The notes beneath the pieces were generated by a model. It did no database searches, was not told the origin of the DNA, and saw only the letters and a program-made list of their open reading frames with translations. 64,000 nucleotides of DNA from Cyclaneusma minus (Eukaryota; Ascomycota; Leotiomycetes; Marthamycetales; Marthamycetaceae), in contig JAKZHN010000003.1 of assembly GCA_037179335.1 (NCBI GenBank), forward strand, positions 62,001-126,000, in the 5' to 3' direction. Of this stretch, positions 34,260 to 44,772 are shown piece by piece. The position numbers and the translations under genes were made by a program. How positions within the stretch are numbered: the first letter of the stretch is position 1; every line of letters starts with the position of its first letter.

Positions 34260-37200
34260 AAATGCACCGTTTTATTTCGCCATCGGTACTCGATCGTCAT
34301 CGCCAACGCCACCTTGCCGTCAAACAAGTAATCTATCGTCGACAACGCCACCTGCTGTCACTCACATCCCTTCAGTCCGACATAAATATATCCTTTACAA
34401 AGCGATTTCCGCTGCTAGAGGCACAACATCCACCATCCACCATAATGTTGCTTTGCTCAGCTTGAACTGGTTCGTCCAGTATCACAAAAGTCCTTGATAT
34501 TCTCATCCTCCTTGGTCAAATATCTTCGATGATCTGGAGGTAAAGCAGCAGGAGCTTGCAAGGCTTTATACGTTTCTGCGTGCTAATCACATGATACCAT
34601 ACTCTCTCTTTTTGGAGATTAGTGGCATGTACGGCATTATGGTAGTAGTGTATGAACCACGTGAACCTTTTTTGGTCGCTATGACCAAAAGGGGTCTACA
34701 CCCCAAGTTCCATCGATACATCAAATCACATGATCCATTAAACCCTACTCGATCTCATTCTCAGCAGGTATAAAAACACCTCTGAGATCCAGTCTCTTGG
34801 ATTGTAAAATCGAATTAGACGAAACACTATTCCACGCGTGATTTCGAAGTTTCTATTTCTACGGCGTAGAAAGTACTAGTGGGGAGTAGTGGGTAGCGAG
34901 CTAGGTGTGGTTGGTGCGAACTACGAACTACGTGACTGCTTTTGTGAGTGCGATATTGGGGTTGGATTTGGGACTTGTGCGTAATGTGAAAATGCGCGAC
35001 TGGCGCTGATGATGCTGACAAAAGATTTTAGATACTTGCTGTTGAGGCAGATAGGGTGGTGAGAGAACTAGCTACCGTTTCATAAATTTGCGAATGTCTG
35101 CAAATCTCGCCCGCTGGTCTGTTACTAAGCTTTGAGTGAATACAAGTACTTCGCTTCGAGTATCCATAAAAGCGCTCCCTTAAATAAAGACACGACATGT
35201 AACAGCGCCAGGAAATGTCCTGGTTCTCTTCTACTTGCGCCTCGATGGATAAGGTGAACGTTGGGTTTCTTAAATTCAAAAGGTCGGGGTGTTGGGGGTC
35301 TCTTTATAGCTTTCTGAGTGGCTGGTAAGGGGCAAGGGGTAGCAGATCATGTGACTTCGGTATGTCAGGTACGTACCCGTGACTACTCATTAAGGGAACA
35401 ATTCCTTTACTGAAGCAGCTGGTTAACACTAGCTCTCCCTCCCCTACAGTGATCAATGGGACGATAGAACTCAGCTCATTCTTTCTCATTTGGCTCACTA
35501 TTATAGCTAATCCTCGACCATCACCAACAACGCTACCCACCGCCAAAAAAGCTAATCTTCGTCAAGAACACCACCCTGCCACCAAGCTCCCGTCTGCCTG
35601 CACACCACGGCCCGTGGTTTCTAAACTTATAGTGAACCTAATACAAGTAATTTAATTCGCAGGTTCTGAAAAACACGTTCCGAAAAGAAAAAAACGTATA
35701 AAAGCACCAGAAATCGTGGTTCTCTTCCAGCTCCATTCTTGGTTGCGCAGATGTATAGTTTCTTGGATTCAAAAAATCAGGGTGTCAGTGGTCTTTTTAT
35801 AGCTGCTGGGTAGCTAGGTAGCAGGGGTAGCAGGTCATGTGACTTTCGTAAACCGTAAGGTGGAATGTGGACGGTTACTAATAAAGTGAGCCATTCCATC
35901 ATTGAATCAGCTGACCAACTTACCACCGCCCTCTCCTTTCCCTTCCCTATAACAAAACGAAAAAGCCCTGCACCCGCTTCTTCAAATCTACTTTGGCCTT
36001 CCAATCCCTCCAAGACGCAGGCAACACGAGATACTTCTGTGTTATTAATCAAGACATTCTAATTTTCTGGACTTGGACCCTTCTGGTCACTGTGATATTG
36101 GGTTTGGGTGTTTTTTATTTGGCTATCTATGATTGCTAGGGCTCGAATGTCTGCTGGCGGCTAGCGGCTGGTGCCGACAACGCTGCCTGCTGGTGAAGAA
36201 GCTATCTGCTGTCGAATACCGCCGAGCCCCCCTTTTTCCGCACGCCACATAAAGAGAGGGAGAGGGTGCGCAAAAGCCCGGGTGCTTTCGCGAAATTTAG
36301 CTCTGTGGCATGGGACTGTGGTATATAACCACGTTTCTGAGCCGAATTAATAACTCAGTGTAGAGTGGGGGAGCGTAATTTCCATTGGTATTTCCCCTGG
36401 CCATATACAATTCTTGGTAAGTTCCATGGGCAGAGAATTGTGGTCCGTTCGAGCACCGCACTAAGCCATTTTTTTGCATTCTTTTTGCGCTTTGTTTGTA
36501 AAAAGCATGATATGTGTGACAAGGGCAGAAGTTGTCGTGATTCTTTTTTGTTAGTTGCGCATTGCCTCTGATTTTTGTCCAGGCTCTCGTTCCGTCGAAG
36601 CATCATCCGTGCACGGCGTTGCATGTCTGGTAGGTCGATAGCATCCAGCCTGGCTTTGGTGACTTTCCAGAGATGGAACAGGAGGGGAATGTACTGTTCC
36701 CATTCCGGTACAAAGACTTAGACTCAGGAAAACAGGATCTCAGAGGTACTTTTATAGCTTACTGAGTGGCTAGCCGAGCATCTAGTAAGGGCTAGCAAAT
36801 CATGTGACTTTCGTAAGGTAGAATGTGGATGACTACTGATGAAGTGAAGACTCGCCGACACCGGCACCCATTGTCGAACAAGCTACCTGTTGTCTTATAG
36901 CCTCCATGCCGTCACACAAACTCGCAAATTCATCCATAACTTCGTTTATTTAGCGCCCTCAAATCCCGTCCGTTGGTTTGTCTTCGGGCGATCAATGGAG
37001 GTAGATGCTTGAATCCGCGTGCGGGAATTAAAGAACACGCTTCTCGCAAACACCATGGAGACTGCAGATCGGCTGTCTGATTTCACGTTCCAAGAAACGG
37101 GTTTGAGTGGGGTATCAATAGCTGCTGCTTCGCTAGAAAGGGGGAATGGATCATGTGAATTTGATGAGGTGACTATCGTGGAAGGTTCCATTATTGTATC

Positions 37201-39280
37201 AGCTAATTAGCAACGCTATCTCTTTTCCTCTACAATAGGACCAAAACATCTGTATACCCTTTTTCATTCGCCTAACTGTTGTTGCTAATGCTCGACTGTC
37301 ACCAACAACACCACTCGCCGTCGAACAAGCGATCTGCTGCCAAATGAAGCACCCTGCTGCCGAATCCATTACAATCCTATTCATTCATACCGCGCCGCAA
37401 GTCTGAAATCTCGACCGCTGGTCTGGCTAAGCTTTCAATACACAGCTGCTTGAATCCGCATGCGAGAATCAGAGAACGCGCTTTTCGAAAATGCCATAGG
37501 CCTAGGGCAAGGGTCTCTACGGATTGAATTTGGTAATCCAAGAGACAGCATCTAGGGGGTATTTTTATAGTTTCTTAGAAGCTAGCTAAGTACCTAGGGG
37601 CAATAATTCATCTGACTTGGTAAGGTGGATTGTGGAGAATTACATGTACTAATCAAGTGAAGGATTCCACCATCAGGACCGCTTTCACCTTCCCCGACGG
37701 TGAGACGAGAAAACTATGTACCTCCTTTTTCATATGGCCGCCTATTATTGTCAATCCCCGCCTGTCACCGACAACGCCACCCACCATCGAACAAGCTATT
37801 TTTTGCCGACGGTAAATCTATCTCACGCCTCAAATCTCGCCCTTGAATCGCCATCTGCTGTCTGAGCTTTTAGTGAGCACAGCAGTTTGGATCCGCATGC
37901 GAGAATTAGGGAATACGCCTCCTGAAGACACACCATCCATAGAGTAGTGGCCAACGCTGCCCGATGTTTGAAATCCAAAAGACAGGATTTTAGGGGCCTT
38001 GTTATAGCTGCTGGGTAGCTAGTAAGGGGCGACGGATCATGTGACCTTCGCCAAGTGGAATGTAGATGACTACCCGTCAGGTGAAAAATTCCATCACTGG
38101 ATCAGCTGATTAATAGCGTAGTACCTTCCTTCACTCACAGTGGAACTTAAATGGCCTGCACCCCTTTTGTGGAAATCCACATCTCCCTAGACAACAAGGA
38201 TCCTTTCAAGCCATCAAGATCATTGACACGCTCGCCTACTACCACTCAGAAAGTAGAGTCGTCCATCACCTTGAATCAAGACAAGAATACCCTCGAACCC
38301 ACTACGCCGATCACAAGAGAAGTGGACGTCGATCAAACAGTGACAACACCCACCACTGTCATCGCCACACACTATGTACTATTCCCTAATCCCCGCACAT
38401 CGCCGAGAACGCCACCCGCCGTCGAACACGCTATCTGCTGCCGAAAGAACCAGTCACCAGCCATCGTCCCACGAAGTTTCGAAATCACAGATTTATCCAT
38501 CCGTATCGCGCTCGCAAGGAACACTCGTATTCTCTTTGTGGGCTTTTAGTGAACACAGCTGCTTGAAACCGCGTGTGGGTGAACACGCTTTCCAAAGACA
38601 TATCACCGACGCGTTCTCATTTAATTCTTAGAATCCAAAAGACAGGATCCCAGTAGCCTTTATATAGCTGCTGAGCACCTTGGTGGTAAGAGGATACCGA
38701 TCATGTGATTTTCGTAAGGTAAGGTACCTGTAGAATGTTTGCCTATCAAGTGAAACCCCAATAACGGCATCAGCTAAGCAATCCAGGAATGTTGCCTCTT
38801 TTCGCTACAGTGGTCAATAGGACGACAAAGGTCTACACCCCCTTCCCCTCGCCATCCCCAACTCACACATCACTGGTAGCCTATTCACCACGTAGCCCCT
38901 TTTGTAGCCAGTATTCAGTATTCGATCCGGGCCTTTTTCATTTAGCTAACCATTATTCCTCAATGCTCCTACTATCGGTCACAACGCCACTCGCCGTTGA
39001 ACAAGATAGCTGTTGCCAATAATTCCTGCCGCCAAGTCCAATACAATTCATCTATCCATTTAGCGCCTCTAAATCTTGCCCGCTGATATTCTTCTGAGTT
39101 TATAATTAAAGCAGGTAAAAGCTCGAACTCGCAGAAATGCGTTTCCCGAAAATGCCATGGTCACTTGTGTTACTGTTCGCAGACTCGATTTTTACAATCC
39201 AAGAGACAGGATCTCAGAGGTGTCTTTATAGCTGCTGAATGACTAGCGCTAAGGGCATCAGGTCATGTGATAGCATGTTT
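34260..39280. repeat. Array D: diverged promoter-like modules, mostly minus-facing
   Basis: Minus-facing TATA boxes (CTTTTTATAGCTGCTG-type on the plus strand) lie at 34563, 35303, 35794, 36749, 37562, 37999, 38659 and 39225. One plus-facing TATAAAAACACC lies at 34769, with CACGTG at 34658 and CACATG at 34727 upstream. E-boxes of the form ATCATGTGAC lie at 35348, 35836, 36800, 38038, 38702 and 39263. Gaps near 36.2 and 37.15 kb look like modules whose TATA has decayed (37149 still has ATCATGTGA). Paired motifs occur as CTGCTGTCG (36206) or decayed CCGTCGAAC and CTGCTGCCG forms. The ATCATGTGACTT variant links this array to array B, unlike the CACGTGATT of array C. Confidence 0.82.
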
Positions 39281-39812
39281 CACGAGACATCACCACCTCC
39301 TGTCGGGACTCGGGGGCGACAGTGGTTAAAGACAGCTTCGCATGAGACGGCGTTAAGGCGACGATGCTGACTGATTGTCCGCATGGTTTAGCAGATGTTG
39401 CGTCTATTTTCGGAGAATGGCGTCTCAAACCTCGTGTTCTTCGTTTGTTCAAGTCTTTCGCCCAGTTAGTGTGACACAGTCGTATTGCTGGTCCTACGTT
39501 ACATGCCGTTGGTAGGTATGTTGGTGTTACCAGACCAGTAGGGCTGAAGATCAGATACCGTGGATACGGGACGAATACAGTCATGCTGTGAGAACCCACT
39601 AGGATTTCAGCGCGGTTTCGTAGGTGCCATGGAGATGCAAATGTAGCACTTGTAAGGCTGAAAAACAGCGAAAGTTTGTACAAAAGCAGATGACCCCTCT
39701 AGAAAGAGACAATAGTATCAAACTTGTGTTCTACCCATCAACAGGTAGCAAGAACTGACAATTACCTTACCTCCATACCTTCCCTAAAACCCATCAACGG
39801 TCAAACCCCAAC
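39281..39812. other. Upstream region of the first secreted-protein gene
   Basis: A minus-strand frame at 39258-39683 begins with TTG and has a secretory-signal-like start, but it has no ATG before an upstream stop and I do not accept it. The rest is promoter-like. Confidence 0.4.
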
Positions 39813-40493
39813 ATGTGCGCCGCCACTCTCTTAATGGGTTTCCTCTCTGCCCTCGCAGCAGCATCTCCCCTCATCCAAGCCCAGCGCCGCGAAACCCCCT
39901 ACCTCGCATCCAGCTTCATATCTGTCGGCACACCCAACACACCCATCTATTTCGACACCATTTCCGCCGCCAACAGCTCTTTCTGGATTGGCGCCTCCAC
40001 GCGCACATACTGTCCTTCCTCTTCCCCCGAGAACTTCACCAACTGCTCGGCCTTCCACAACTCCACCTCCATCCTCGTCTACAACACCTCCACCACCGCT
40101 TCCATGAATAGCGCTGTCCCCGGCGGCCAAACCATCTACGTCTCCCCCACGGGCGCTCTCTCGTTCACTTCCCCCAACCGCTCAATCATCCCCGCAGGCA
40201 GCTACACAAGTGGTTTCACAATTGGCTGTGAACAGCCTTATTACCCTCCCGAGTGTTCTCCGACGTGGAACTTCACGGGAGGCTGGGCGACGGGATTTTA
40301 TGCGTGTCCGTTGAATGATCCAGCTGTGTATGCTGATCCCTATGGTAGAGATTTTCCGTACAAAGTGTTTTTGGATGTCGAGGGTTGGGTAGTGCCGAGT
40401 GGGAATATGAGTGATTGTCTGCCTTTTAGTGTTGCGGTGAGCCCGGATATGTATAGTGATGGGGTTGCTTGGGGGGCTTATGAGTATGTGTGA
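39813..40493 (+). CDS. Secreted IgE-binding-like protein, copy 1
   Basis: 226 aa with a clear signal peptide (about residues 1-18, ending ALAAAS), several N-glycosylation sequons (NSS, NFT, NCS, NTS, NRS, NMS) and Cys residues that could form disulfides. Family-like landmarks are FWIG, YCPS, the VPGGQTIYVSPTGALSFT core, FYACP and VPSGN-SDCLPF. This pattern is that of the fungal IgE-binding-like / cell-wall-associated secreted family; the physiological role is unknown. The paralogue at 44773 has the same architecture. The ATG follows a CA-rich leader. A hAT-like MITE sits 140 bp after the stop. Confidence 0.8.
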   Translation: MCAATLLMGFLSALAAASPLIQAQRRETPYLASSFISVGTPNTPIYFDTISAANSSFWIGASTRTYCPSSSPENFTNCSAFHNSTSILVYNTSTTASMNSAVPGGQTIYVSPTGALSFTSPNRSIIPAGSYTSGFTIGCEQPYYPPECSPTWNFTGGWATGFYACPLNDPAVYADPYGRDFPYKVFLDVEGWVVPSGNMSDCLPFSVAVSPDMYSDGVAWGAYEYV

Positions 40494-40633
40494 GGTTGGA
40501 AAAACTGAGGAAGGGAGGGCAGAGTGCGGTGCCGATTAGCTGATGGGACGTTTTGCTGGGTACATTTCTTTTCTTGAGCGAGGAGATGGTTATTTGTTAT
40601 CTTAATTTGTTGGAGATGGGGGTGGAAGTATTG

Positions 40634-41356
40634 CAGTGTTTCCGATAGTCTGAGACCGCGGTTTGGGCCCTAAACCGTATCAGTACGGTTTGAAATTGTT
40701 TATAAAAGCTATAAACTAAATTTCTTTAGTCCAAATCACGGTTTCAAAAGCTCACCATGGTCACCATAATTTGCCATGCTAAAAATAGCAAAAAACGGTT
40801 TTTTTTTAAATTAGTTATTATATAGTAGCTTTTAAATTTTCAATATATTTTATTAAATTAAAAAAAATGTAAAAAATAAAGTTATTAATTTTAAAATCAA
40901 AATTTATATGGATTTTTCAAATTCTTAAAAACCTTTACTTAAAATTTCTGTAATTAAATTGTATAATTTCAATTTAAATTTCGAAATTTTAAAATTAGAT
41001 TTTGAAAAATCTTATAATTTAGATTTTAATATTACTAATTAAATGCATTTATAGCTAAAGCAATTATAAATACAATTTTTCAAATTTTATTTTAAAATAA
41101 GCTAAATAAAAATTACTATTAATTAAATAGCTTTATATAACAGTTTATGCCCGCCAAGCCTTGGCAAGCAATAGCTAAATAATTCAAAATAGTTTAAAAT
41201 AATCCAAATCACGGTTTCGCCGTTTTACCATGGTTTAAAACTAAAAAATAAAAAGCTTAAATTAAATTTCTTTAGTCCAGATTATTTCCTAAAAGGGCAA
41301 ATCGTATTAGTACGGTCCAAAAACAAATCGGTCCGGCCGGACTATCGGAAACACTG
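40634..41356. mobile_element. hAT-like MITE, 723 bp, RIP-mutated interior
   Basis: Perfect 17-bp terminal inverted repeats (CAGTGTTTCCGATAGTC at the left end and its complement at the right) are flanked by an exact 8-bp duplication, AAGTATTG, at 40626-40633 and 41357-41364. CAGTG termini with an 8-bp target duplication are typical of hAT elements. The interior (about 40800-41270) is extremely AT-rich and noncoding, like the RIP block at the window start. A CCAAATCACGGTTTC block occurs in direct orientation near both ends. It has no transposase, so it is non-autonomous. Confidence 0.88.
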
Positions 41357-41364
41357 AAGTATTG

Positions 41365-41740
41365 ACTATTGACAAAATAAAGCGAAATGAGTGAAAATGA
41401 AAAATGAATTGACAAAAGGAGTTGATAGTGGAGGGATTGCTAAGATTGTCTTTTGGATAGACGCCCTGGAATAAAAGTAATGGAAGGGCGCAAGACACTA
41501 GACAATTGAGACAAATATGGGACTTGGAATAACATGTTTGACAATCTACGAGGTAATAGTATACTTGAATCAATCCAGGGGACTGAGCATAGTGAGAATA
41601 GTGAAGATGTTTTGGACTTGCTTTTGAACTTAGCAGCCGAAACACCCTCTTGGGAATTTCCGATAGAGAAAGGATTCCTTCGAATGAGAAGCCCGGACCG
41701 CCCCGGAGTGCCATCTTTCCATGGTGGAAATCGCGGAGCT
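41365..41740. other. Unassigned flank of the MITE
   Basis: A minus-strand frame crosses the right MITE end (41307-41714), so it is unlikely to be a gene. Nothing else is recognised. Confidence 0.4.
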
Positions 41741-41779
41741 CTTTTGTTGCACGTCGACGACTGCGCGCGGTGCGCAGGG

Positions 41780-41836
41780 GAGCCGCGCCTACTCAGGGAG
41801 GCCGCGCCTACTCAGGGAGGCCGCACCTACTCAGGG
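41780..41836. repeat. 19-bp minisatellite, three copies
   Basis: AGGCCGCGCCTACTCAGGG repeats three times in tandem with one or two substitutions. Confidence 0.85.
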
Positions 41837-42027
41837 GGGACTCCTGTTTTGTTGCACGTCGAGGTCCGCGCAGCGCACTCTTTGCGCCGGCGCTGGAGCT
41901 CTGGGAGCGCAATTCAGGCGGTGATCTTTTTGATTCATGTTTTGTTGCACGTCGACGAATATGCGCGCTGGCCGCGCTATCCCCGCGCGGCAGGCCCTGC
42001 GCAGACTCGTGGTTTTGCAACAAAAGA

Positions 42028-42235
42028 GAGATCTAAATGATCATCTTTTTGCTACGCATCGGCAAATTCACACCCTCTCCTCTCTCCTTTTTTATATAGC
42101 CAGCCACCACTTGCTAGTACTTTTTGTAGCACATCGACAAGTTCACACCCCGCCCTAAACTTCAGCTCTTAGAGGGGGGAAAGGAGAGGATGTGAACATG
42201 TCGATGTGCAACAAAAAGATGATCACTTAGGTCTC
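42028..42235. repeat. 208-bp foldback (inverted-repeat) element
   Basis: The left arm from GAGATCTAAATGATCATC and the right arm ending GATGATCACTTAGGTCTC are imperfect inverted repeats of about 50 bp each. Both contain the TTTTTG-GCA-TCG-TTCACA-CCTCTC pattern. The spacer is about 100 bp with a TTTTATATAG string. It could be a MITE or a long hairpin RNA source. No clear target duplication is visible. Confidence 0.75.
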
Positions 42236-42540
42236 TATTTTGCTGCACGTCAATGAGTCCGCGCAGCGCTTGCGCCATCCCCGCGGAGTAACTGATTCCA
42301 TCGCGGAGGAGCTGTCAGCAGAAGACCGGTTGGCGAAGGAGACGCTTGGAGAGGTCGTTTGTAAAGAATTTCTGGGAAGCATTCCTTGGTCAGAACGTCC
42401 GGATGGAGATAAAGCTCTCGGCGTGCAATAAAACTTATGGTTCTAGGCAGCCAGCCAATCATACAAGCTCTCCAAGTTTCGTTGCACATCGACTCCCGCC
42501 CGGGCGGCCGAACGAACAGGCAGATGGTCGGGCGAGAAGA

Positions 42541-42593
42541 CGGACGAGAATACGGACGAGAATACGGACGAGAATACGGACGAGAATACGGAC
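42541..42593. repeat. 12-bp minisatellite, four copies
   Basis: CGGACGAGAATA is repeated four times in perfect tandem, followed by a degenerate copy. Confidence 0.9.
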
Positions 42594-42760
42594 GATCGGA
42601 CGTTAGGCCGGATTGTCGATGCGCAACAAAACTTAGAAAGATCCTGTGATTGGCTGGCTCCGGACGCCCAATCCAGGCAATCTCTCCGAATCCTCTTCAG
42701 GCGTCTTCTCCAAGCGCTCTCCCTAGACTTGCTTCCCAGGCTGGTTGGCGGGCTTGCTGA

Positions 42761-43082
42761 TCAGGTAGCGACAAGCTCCTCAAGTCCCCTCGTCGAATTT
42801 TCACCCTCTCTTCTCGTCTTAGCAAATTCATACTCCCTCTCTTCCAAAACCTTCACCAGTGCCCAATCAGCTCTATGTTCAGCCACTCTCACTCCACTCT
42901 CTATCAAATGTTTCTGCAGCATTTTTCGAGCTCCCTTGCGGGCCTTCCTGAAGAGCAATTCGTCCTAGCCCTTGAAGTCCTCTCTGAATGCGTCCCAAAG
43001 CACTCCATCCTCATATTCCTCTTTCACATAAAGCCGTGTCTTATTGATCATATAAGCACTAACAATCTCCTGGGTGTGAGTT
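42761..43082 (-). pseudogene. Second copy of the 43097 ORF, with a nonsense codon
   Basis: The reading THTQEIVSAYMI..., LWDAF-EDFKG, then FRKA-KGARKMLQKHL and HRADWALVKVLEEREYE aligns over its length with the intact ORF at 43097-43513 (THTREIISAYIL, ALWSQFHHDFANW, FREATREALRLLRNYL, RADWALSKVLQENQYE). At 42965-42967 a TAG stands where the intact copy has TGG (Trp). The frame is otherwise open to a TGA at 42761. It lies directly after the stop of the first copy on the same strand. It may instead be a second exon of one gene, but the TAG argues against this. Confidence 0.65.
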
Positions 43083-43096
43083 GCGGGCCTGCAAAG

Positions 43097-43513
43097 TTAG
43101 AAATCAAACGGGCTGTGATCACCGGTAAAGACTCTTCTGTCATGTTCCGTCAGCAGTGAGGGCTCGTACTGGTTTTCTTGAAGAACTTTGGAGAGGGCCC
43201 AATCTGCTCTACGATCAGCCACGAAGACTCTATTTTCTCGCAAGTAGTTTCGGAGCAGCCTGAGGGCTTCCCTGGTGGCTTCACGGAAGAGGAATTGGGT
43301 CCAGTTTGCGAAATCGTGATGGAATTGGGACCAGAGTGCCTGGCGAGTGATTGAGAGGGATAGGTAGGAGCAGAGTTTCGGGAGGATATAGGCGCTGATG
43401 ATCTCCCGCGTGTGGGTTGTGGGATCGGCGAGTTTGAAATCTTCGAGTTTGAAATTTTCGGAGCTATCTTCGCCTGTGTCGCTGTTCTCTTCCTCGGTCA
43501 GTGACGAAGCCAT
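43097..43513 (-). CDS. Hypothetical protein, intact copy of a tandem pair
   Basis: 138 aa from MASSLTEEENSD, chosen because ACCATGG is a good start context; an upstream in-frame ATG at 43549 would add 12 residues. The N-terminus is acidic (EEENSDTGEDSSENF). The rest is predicted helical with repeated aromatic and Leu positions and the conserved-looking FREATREALRLLRNYLRENR and RADWALSKVLQEN. The family is not recognised. Conservation with the neighbouring broken copy at the protein level supports real coding. It ends with HSPFDF just before the second copy. Confidence 0.6.
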   Translation of the reverse strand: MASSLTEEENSDTGEDSSENFKLEDFKLADPTTHTREIISAYILPKLCSYLSLSITRQALWSQFHHDFANWTQFLFREATREALRLLRNYLRENRVFVADRRADWALSKVLQENQYEPSLLTEHDRRVFTGDHSPFDF

Positions 43514-44334
43514 GGTTGCCGAGATGATTGCGTGTAAAACGTGAAACATTGCTTGGGACTACTGGCAGATGTGCCAGTCTCAGGCAAGGAGTCCCGTTGT
43601 TTGTGCGCTTGATACTCAAAATGCGAGACGATGCTGGTGGTAAGGAGTGTTGGAAGACTTGACAATGAAGCGGCGGGGGGTTTGCTGGATGCCTAGGGTC
43701 TTCGAGAGCAAACTGAAGTGGTATACGGGGGGGCTCTGTGCCACCTATGCTCTCAAAATCGTTGGACAAGGTAGTTGACAAATTCGGTCTTGCGATAAAG
43801 CCACGGAGGAAACATTCGAACTTCTTGGTGGTCGAGGGCGAATTGAACCGTTCGAGAAGGACGTTCGAATAAGGTTCTTCGCTCCGCACGTTTCGCGTAT
43901 TGAACACGCAAATAATGCATAAGGTAGTTCCGAGGCCGATCGGTTGTAACAAAGAAGGCTTAATTGACTTCCTCGGGTTCCTGGTTGACTGGGACTGTCG
44001 GAGAGTCCTCAAAGCAAAATGGGGTTGTGAGTTGTGGGAGTTGGAGGGACTTTTCGGTGAGGTTATTCCCAGTTACTAGCGTGGCTGCCTAAGGCAGCAA
44101 GACTGCGAACGACCAGTGCAGACATCGACAGTCGACCACACATGCTGGTCTGGCAACACCGTCACGCCTAACCAAACCACCTGCAACCACGGAACCAGTA
44201 CTATGTAGGATCGACAGTGTTACTGTGTTACAGAAATTGCGCAGAAGAGTCAACTCGACGGGAGATACGAGGCGATCGACTGTCTTCTGCGAAAACGCAA
44301 CGAAATATCTCATGCATCTTGGAGATGAGTAGAT

Positions 44335-44356
44335 GACGTATCATTGATGATACGTC
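44335..44356. promoter_or_regulatory. Perfect palindrome containing TGACGTATCA
   Basis: GACGTATCA and TGATACGTC form a perfect 9-bp inverted repeat around TTGA. The preceding T makes TGACGTATCA, similar to bZIP (ATF/CREB-type) sites. It is 417 bp upstream of the second secreted-protein gene. Function is inference. Confidence 0.4.
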
Positions 44357-44606
44357 TTCGCCTTAGCATAAGGAGCAATCGCTGACGACGGTGGCCCAAC
44401 AGTTCTAAATACGAGGTGGCAAAGGCCAGTGAAATTGACGGTTGGCCAACGGTGGCCGCTACTACTGGTTAAGTGTCACAAAAGTCGAAGGGAGACCTCC
44501 CCCCTTCTTTCCCGTGCAACGCAAAATGTTGGGGCTGAGAATGTATACGACGATGGTGATGGGTTGTGGAGGAGGGCTTGGTTTCTACTAAAGATGGCAC
44601 CCACGG

Positions 44607-44613
44607 TATATAA
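44607..44613 (+). promoter_or_regulatory. TATA box of the 44773 gene
   Basis: TATATAA lies 160 bp before the ATG at 44773, in a suitable position for the core promoter of a strongly expressed secreted protein. The interval from TATA to ATG contains CCTACCTACCTACC just before the start. Confidence 0.5.
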
Positions 44614-44772
44614 CAGGCGCTCCCTCCGGCAGCAGAAGAGGACGAAATCTGCTGCTAATTCAATCACAAATGACACCAAAAAAAGTCGAACTGGAAGGAA
44701 TTTCTGTATCTTATTTCCCAGAAGCATAAAAGAAATATTCAACGCCTACCTACCTACCTGCCCATCATCAAC

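Larger units (their letters stand above)
41745..42625. repeat. Cluster of TTGTTGCACGTCGACG-type dispersed repeats
   Basis: A short motif close to TTTTGTTGCACGTCGACGA recurs in direct orientation near 41744, 41848, 41937, 42045, 42125, 42238 and 42479, and in inverted orientation near 42197 and 42612. Several copies are followed by TGCGCGC or CGCGCAGCG. Two inverted copies delimit the foldback element at 42028-42235. The motif may be the terminus of a miniature transposon family repeatedly inserted or amplified here. Confidence 0.7.
43514..44772. other. Upstream regions of the 43513 and 44773 genes
   Basis: No further gene is supported. The minus frame at 43464-44012 overlaps the start of the hypothetical gene and is judged spurious. 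The interval contains a 22-bp palindrome at 44335 and a TATA box at 44607. Confidence 0.45.

Noticed and set aside
39258..39683. Minus-strand frame with a signal-peptide-like N-terminus
   Set aside because: It starts with TTG and an in-frame stop lies just upstream, so there is no ATG. The rest lacks family features.
41748..42620. CRISPR-like appearance of repeated GTTGCACGTCGACG motifs
   Set aside because: Spacing is irregular, orientation is mixed, copies are degenerate and the genome is eukaryotic.
43464..44012. 182-codon minus-strand frame
   Set aside because: It overlaps the better supported 43097-43513 gene in another frame and has no recognisable feature.
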